Source of the DNA: Brenneria goodwinii
GTDB lineage: Bacteria > Pseudomonadota > Gammaproteobacteria > Enterobacterales > Enterobacteriaceae
Length of the DNA: 64,000 bases
Assembly (NCBI RefSeq): GCF_002291445.1
Contig: NZ_CP014137.1
Location: forward strand, 3,782,001 to 3,846,000
Direction: 5' to 3'
Part shown: in pieces, positions 62,086-64,000 of the stretch
Layout of the letters: every line of letters starts with the position of its first letter
Position numbering within the stretch: the stretch's first letter is position 1
Notes under the pieces: generated by a model
Seen by the model: the letters and a program-made list of their open reading frames with translations, nothing else
Database searches by the model: none
Told to the model about the DNA's origin: nothing
Program-made: the position numbers and the translations under genes

Positions 62086-62651
62086 GTAAAACAAAGCGTT
62101 GGCTGACAGCCTTGCTGGCACTGCTGGTACTCGTGTTGATCGGCTGGAATTTAACCGATCAGGATACGGAGTCGGCGCCGGATAACCCAGGCAATGTGGC
62201 GCCGGTCTATACCAGCGAAAAAACCACGACGCTGGTTTACAGCCCGGACGGGAAACTAACCTATCGGCTGATTGCAGACAAAGCGGAGTATTTCGACGAC
62301 GAGCAGCTCAGTTGGTTCACGACGCCCGTCGCCACGCTGTTTAACGACCAGGGAACGGCCACCTGGTCGGTGCGCGCCGATCGCGCCAAACTAACCAAAG
62401 AAAAAATGCTCTATCTGTATGGCCACGTTGAGGTCAACAGTCTGACGAATGATTCACAGTTGGAGCGGATTAAAACCGACAACGCCCAGGTCAATCTGGT
62501 GACTCAGGATGTCTCTTCCGACGACGAGGTTACCCTGTATGGCGCCAGTTTCACCTCTAACGGGATGAAAATGCGTGGTAATCTGCGTGAGAAAACAGCC
62601 GAGTTGATCGAAAAGGTAAAAACCTCCTATGAAATTCAAAACAATAAATAA
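62082..62651 (+). CDS. lptC: LPS export system protein LptC
   Basis: Single-pass inner-membrane protein that passes LPS from LptBFG to LptA. It is 189 residues (E. coli 191). One membrane segment near the N-terminus (LTALLALLVLVLIGW), then a beta-jellyroll periplasmic domain (LVYSPDGKLTYRLIADKAEYF). Its end overlaps the lptA start by 23 bases. Confidence 0.95.
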   Translation: MSKTKRWLTALLALLVLVLIGWNLTDQDTESAPDNPGNVAPVYTSEKTTTLVYSPDGKLTYRLIADKAEYFDDEQLSWFTTPVATLFNDQGTATWSVRADRAKLTKEKMLYLYGHVEVNSLTNDSQLERIKTDNAQVNLVTQDVSSDDEVTLYGASFTSNGMKMRGNLREKTAELIEKVKTSYEIQNNK

Positions 62652-63204
62652 TTCGCTGCGTAACACCCTGCTCGCCAGCTCGCTGTTAGCCGTTAGCGTT
62701 CCGATCTTCGCCGTGACCGGGGATAGCAATCAGCCCATTCACATTGATTCAGCACAGCAGTCTCTGGATATGCAGAGCAACACCGTGACCTTTACCGGTA
62801 ACGTGGTGGTCAAGCAGGGAACAATCGAGGTAAAGGCCGATAAAGTGGTGGTCACCCGCCCACAGGGCGAGCAAGGCCGCGAAGTAGTGGAAGGATACGG
62901 CAATCCGGTCACATTTTACCAAATGCAGGACAACGGCAAGCCGGTGAAAGGGCGCGCCCAAAAAATCCGTTACGAACTGGCTAATGATTTTCTGGTGCTG
63001 ACCGGCGACGCCTATCTGGAACAGTTGGATAGCAACGTCAAAGGCGACCGCATCACTTATTTGGTGAAGCAGCAGCAAATGGAAGCGTTCAGCGACAAAG
63101 GCAAACGCGTTACCACGGTATTGGTTCCTTCTCAACTTCAGCAAAAAGAGAATCAGGGACAAACCTCCAATTCTCAACCCTCGAAACCACGAGTCACTGA
63201 ATAA
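62629..63204 (+). CDS. lptA: LPS periplasmic bridge protein LptA
   Basis: Periplasmic beta-jellyroll protein whose filament carries LPS across the periplasm. It is 191 residues (E. coli 185). The signal peptide is MKFKTINNSLRN...VSVPIFA-VTGD. The core has TVTFTGNVVVKQGTIEVKADKVVVTRP and FYQMQDNGKPVKG, ending in a Gln/Ser-rich tail. It overlaps lptC by 23 bases, so the two are coupled. Confidence 0.96.
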   Translation: MKFKTINNSLRNTLLASSLLAVSVPIFAVTGDSNQPIHIDSAQQSLDMQSNTVTFTGNVVVKQGTIEVKADKVVVTRPQGEQGREVVEGYGNPVTFYQMQDNGKPVKGRAQKIRYELANDFLVLTGDAYLEQLDSNVKGDRITYLVKQQQMEAFSDKGKRVTTVLVPSQLQQKENQGQTSNSQPSKPRVTE

Positions 63205-63207
63205 CTT

Positions 63208-63933
63208 ATGGCAACATTAATCGCAGAAAACCTGGCTAAGGCGTATAAAGGCCGTAAGGTCGTGGAAGATGTCAGCCTGACCGTTAACTCCGGCGAAATC
63301 GTCGGTCTGTTGGGCCCGAACGGCGCCGGGAAAACCACGACGTTTTATATGGTTGTGGGCATTGTCCAGCGTGACGCAGGGCGGATCGTGATCGATGACG
63401 AAGATATCAGTCTGCTTCCGCTCCACGATCGCGCGCTTAGAGGTATCGGCTACCTACCGCAGGAAGCCTCGATCTTTCGCCGGTTAAGCGTGTACGACAA
63501 CCTGATGGCGATATTGCAGATCCGCAAGGATCTAACCTCTGAGCAGCAGGAAGATCGGGCGAATGAACTGATGGAAGAATTCCATATTATTCATTTGCGC
63601 GATAGTCTGGGACAATCGCTCTCCGGTGGGGAAAGACGCCGGGTGGAAATCGCCCGCGCACTGGCGGCGAATCCTAAATTTATCCTGCTGGATGAACCTT
63701 TTGCCGGTGTTGACCCCATTTCGGTGATTGATATAAAAAAAATAATTGAGCATCTGCGTGACAGCGGACTGGGCGTGTTGATAACCGATCATAACGTCCG
63801 CGAAACGCTGGATGTCTGTGAGCGCGCCTATATCGTTAGTCAGGGGCATTTAATCGCTCACGGCTCACCGACGGAGATACTGGCCGACGAGCAGGTAAAA
63901 CGCGTCTATCTGGGCGAAGGCTTTAGACTCTGA
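63208..63933 (+). CDS. lptB: LPS export ABC transporter ATPase LptB
   Basis: Cytosolic ATPase driving LPS extraction by LptBFGC. It is 241 residues, as in E. coli. Walker A GPNGAGKTTT, Q-loop LPQEASIF, signature LSGGERRRVEIARAL and Walker B FILLDEPFAGVDP are all present. It starts three bases past lptA. Confidence 0.98.
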   Translation: MATLIAENLAKAYKGRKVVEDVSLTVNSGEIVGLLGPNGAGKTTTFYMVVGIVQRDAGRIVIDDEDISLLPLHDRALRGIGYLPQEASIFRRLSVYDNLMAILQIRKDLTSEQQEDRANELMEEFHIIHLRDSLGQSLSGGERRRVEIARALAANPKFILLDEPFAGVDPISVIDIKKIIEHLRDSGLGVLITDHNVRETLDVCERAYIVSQGHLIAHGSPTEILADEQVKRVYLGEGFRL

Positions 63934-64000
63934 TAGGGTAGGTTTTTATTGCATATTTTAGCCCCAATAGATTTCAGGGCGCAGCAAAGCGGTAACCGAA
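63934..64000 (+). other. start of the lptB-rpoN gap
   Basis: Sixty-seven bases past lptB, containing no start I can assign. By conserved gene order rpoN is expected just beyond the window. Confidence 0.5.

Overview
The window is chromosomal DNA from an enterobacterium. Nearly every gene has a close Escherichia coli counterpart, and local order follows the E. coli backbone: metC-yghB-dkgA, ftsP-plsC-parC, parE-yqiA-cpdA-yqiB-nudF-tolC-ygiBC, rsmI-lpoA-yraN-diaA-dolP, mtgA-elbB-arcZ-arcB-yhcC-gltBD, sspBA-rpsI-rplM-zapE-zapG-degQ-degS, and murA-ibaG-mlaBCDEF-yrbG-kdsDC-lptCAB. Protein divergence, compact gene order and some accessory genes (BudC-type acetoin reductase, orphan TonB receptor, VirK/YbjX-like protein) suggest a soft-rot or tree-associated member of Pectobacteriaceae (Brenneria, Lonsdalea, Pectobacterium or Dickeya type). 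The genus is inference only. No phage, complete insertion sequence, CRISPR array or tRNA was found.

Layout. 1-6.8 kb: the end of metC, a DedA membrane protein, an aldo/keto reductase, then an accessory module of a GntR/UTRA regulator facing an NCS1 permease and a PfkB kinase. 6.8-11.8 kb (minus strand): ftsP, plsC, parC. 12.3-14.6 kb: a TonB-dependent haem/haemoglobin-type receptor behind a Fur-box-like site. 14.9-24.9 kb: mdaB with a convergent LysR gene, then parE-yqiA-cpdA-yqiB-nudF (minus) divergent from tolC and ygiBC. 25-26.7 kb: ygiD and the RNase P RNA gene rnpB, whose 3' flank carries two tandem copies of its own end, each with a terminator. 26.7-31.3 kb: rsmI divergent from lpoA-yraN-diaA-dolP. 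31.4-37.1 kb: a broken alginate-lyase-like gene, mtgA-elbB, the sRNA gene arcZ, arcB and yhcC. 37.7-43.6 kb: glutamate synthase gltBD.

43.8-46.9 kb is the most accessory stretch: a DUF535 gene, an AT-rich gap holding a GC-richer coding remnant, budC and a GFA-fold gene. 47-64 kb is envelope and translation backbone: stringent starvation proteins, ribosomal proteins S9 and L13, the cell-division ATPase ZapE and ZapG, periplasmic proteases DegQ and DegS, MurA, the Mla lipid transport system, and Kdo synthesis plus LPS export (kdsD-kdsC-lptC-lptA-lptB), ending just before where rpoN is expected.

Themes. The genes serve envelope construction (murA, lpoA, mtgA, plsC, mla, kds/lpt, tolC, dolP, degS), chromosome segregation and division (parC, parE, ftsP, zapE, zapG, diaA), redox control (arcB, arcZ, mdaB) and nitrogen assimilation (gltBD). 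The points most worth a second look are the apparent CTG start of yraN overlapping lpoA, the rnpB terminal repeats, the NCS1 permease/kinase/GntR module, the internally deleted alginate-lyase-like gene, and several intergenic palindromes. I found no wholly new multi-gene system that the sequence alone supports.
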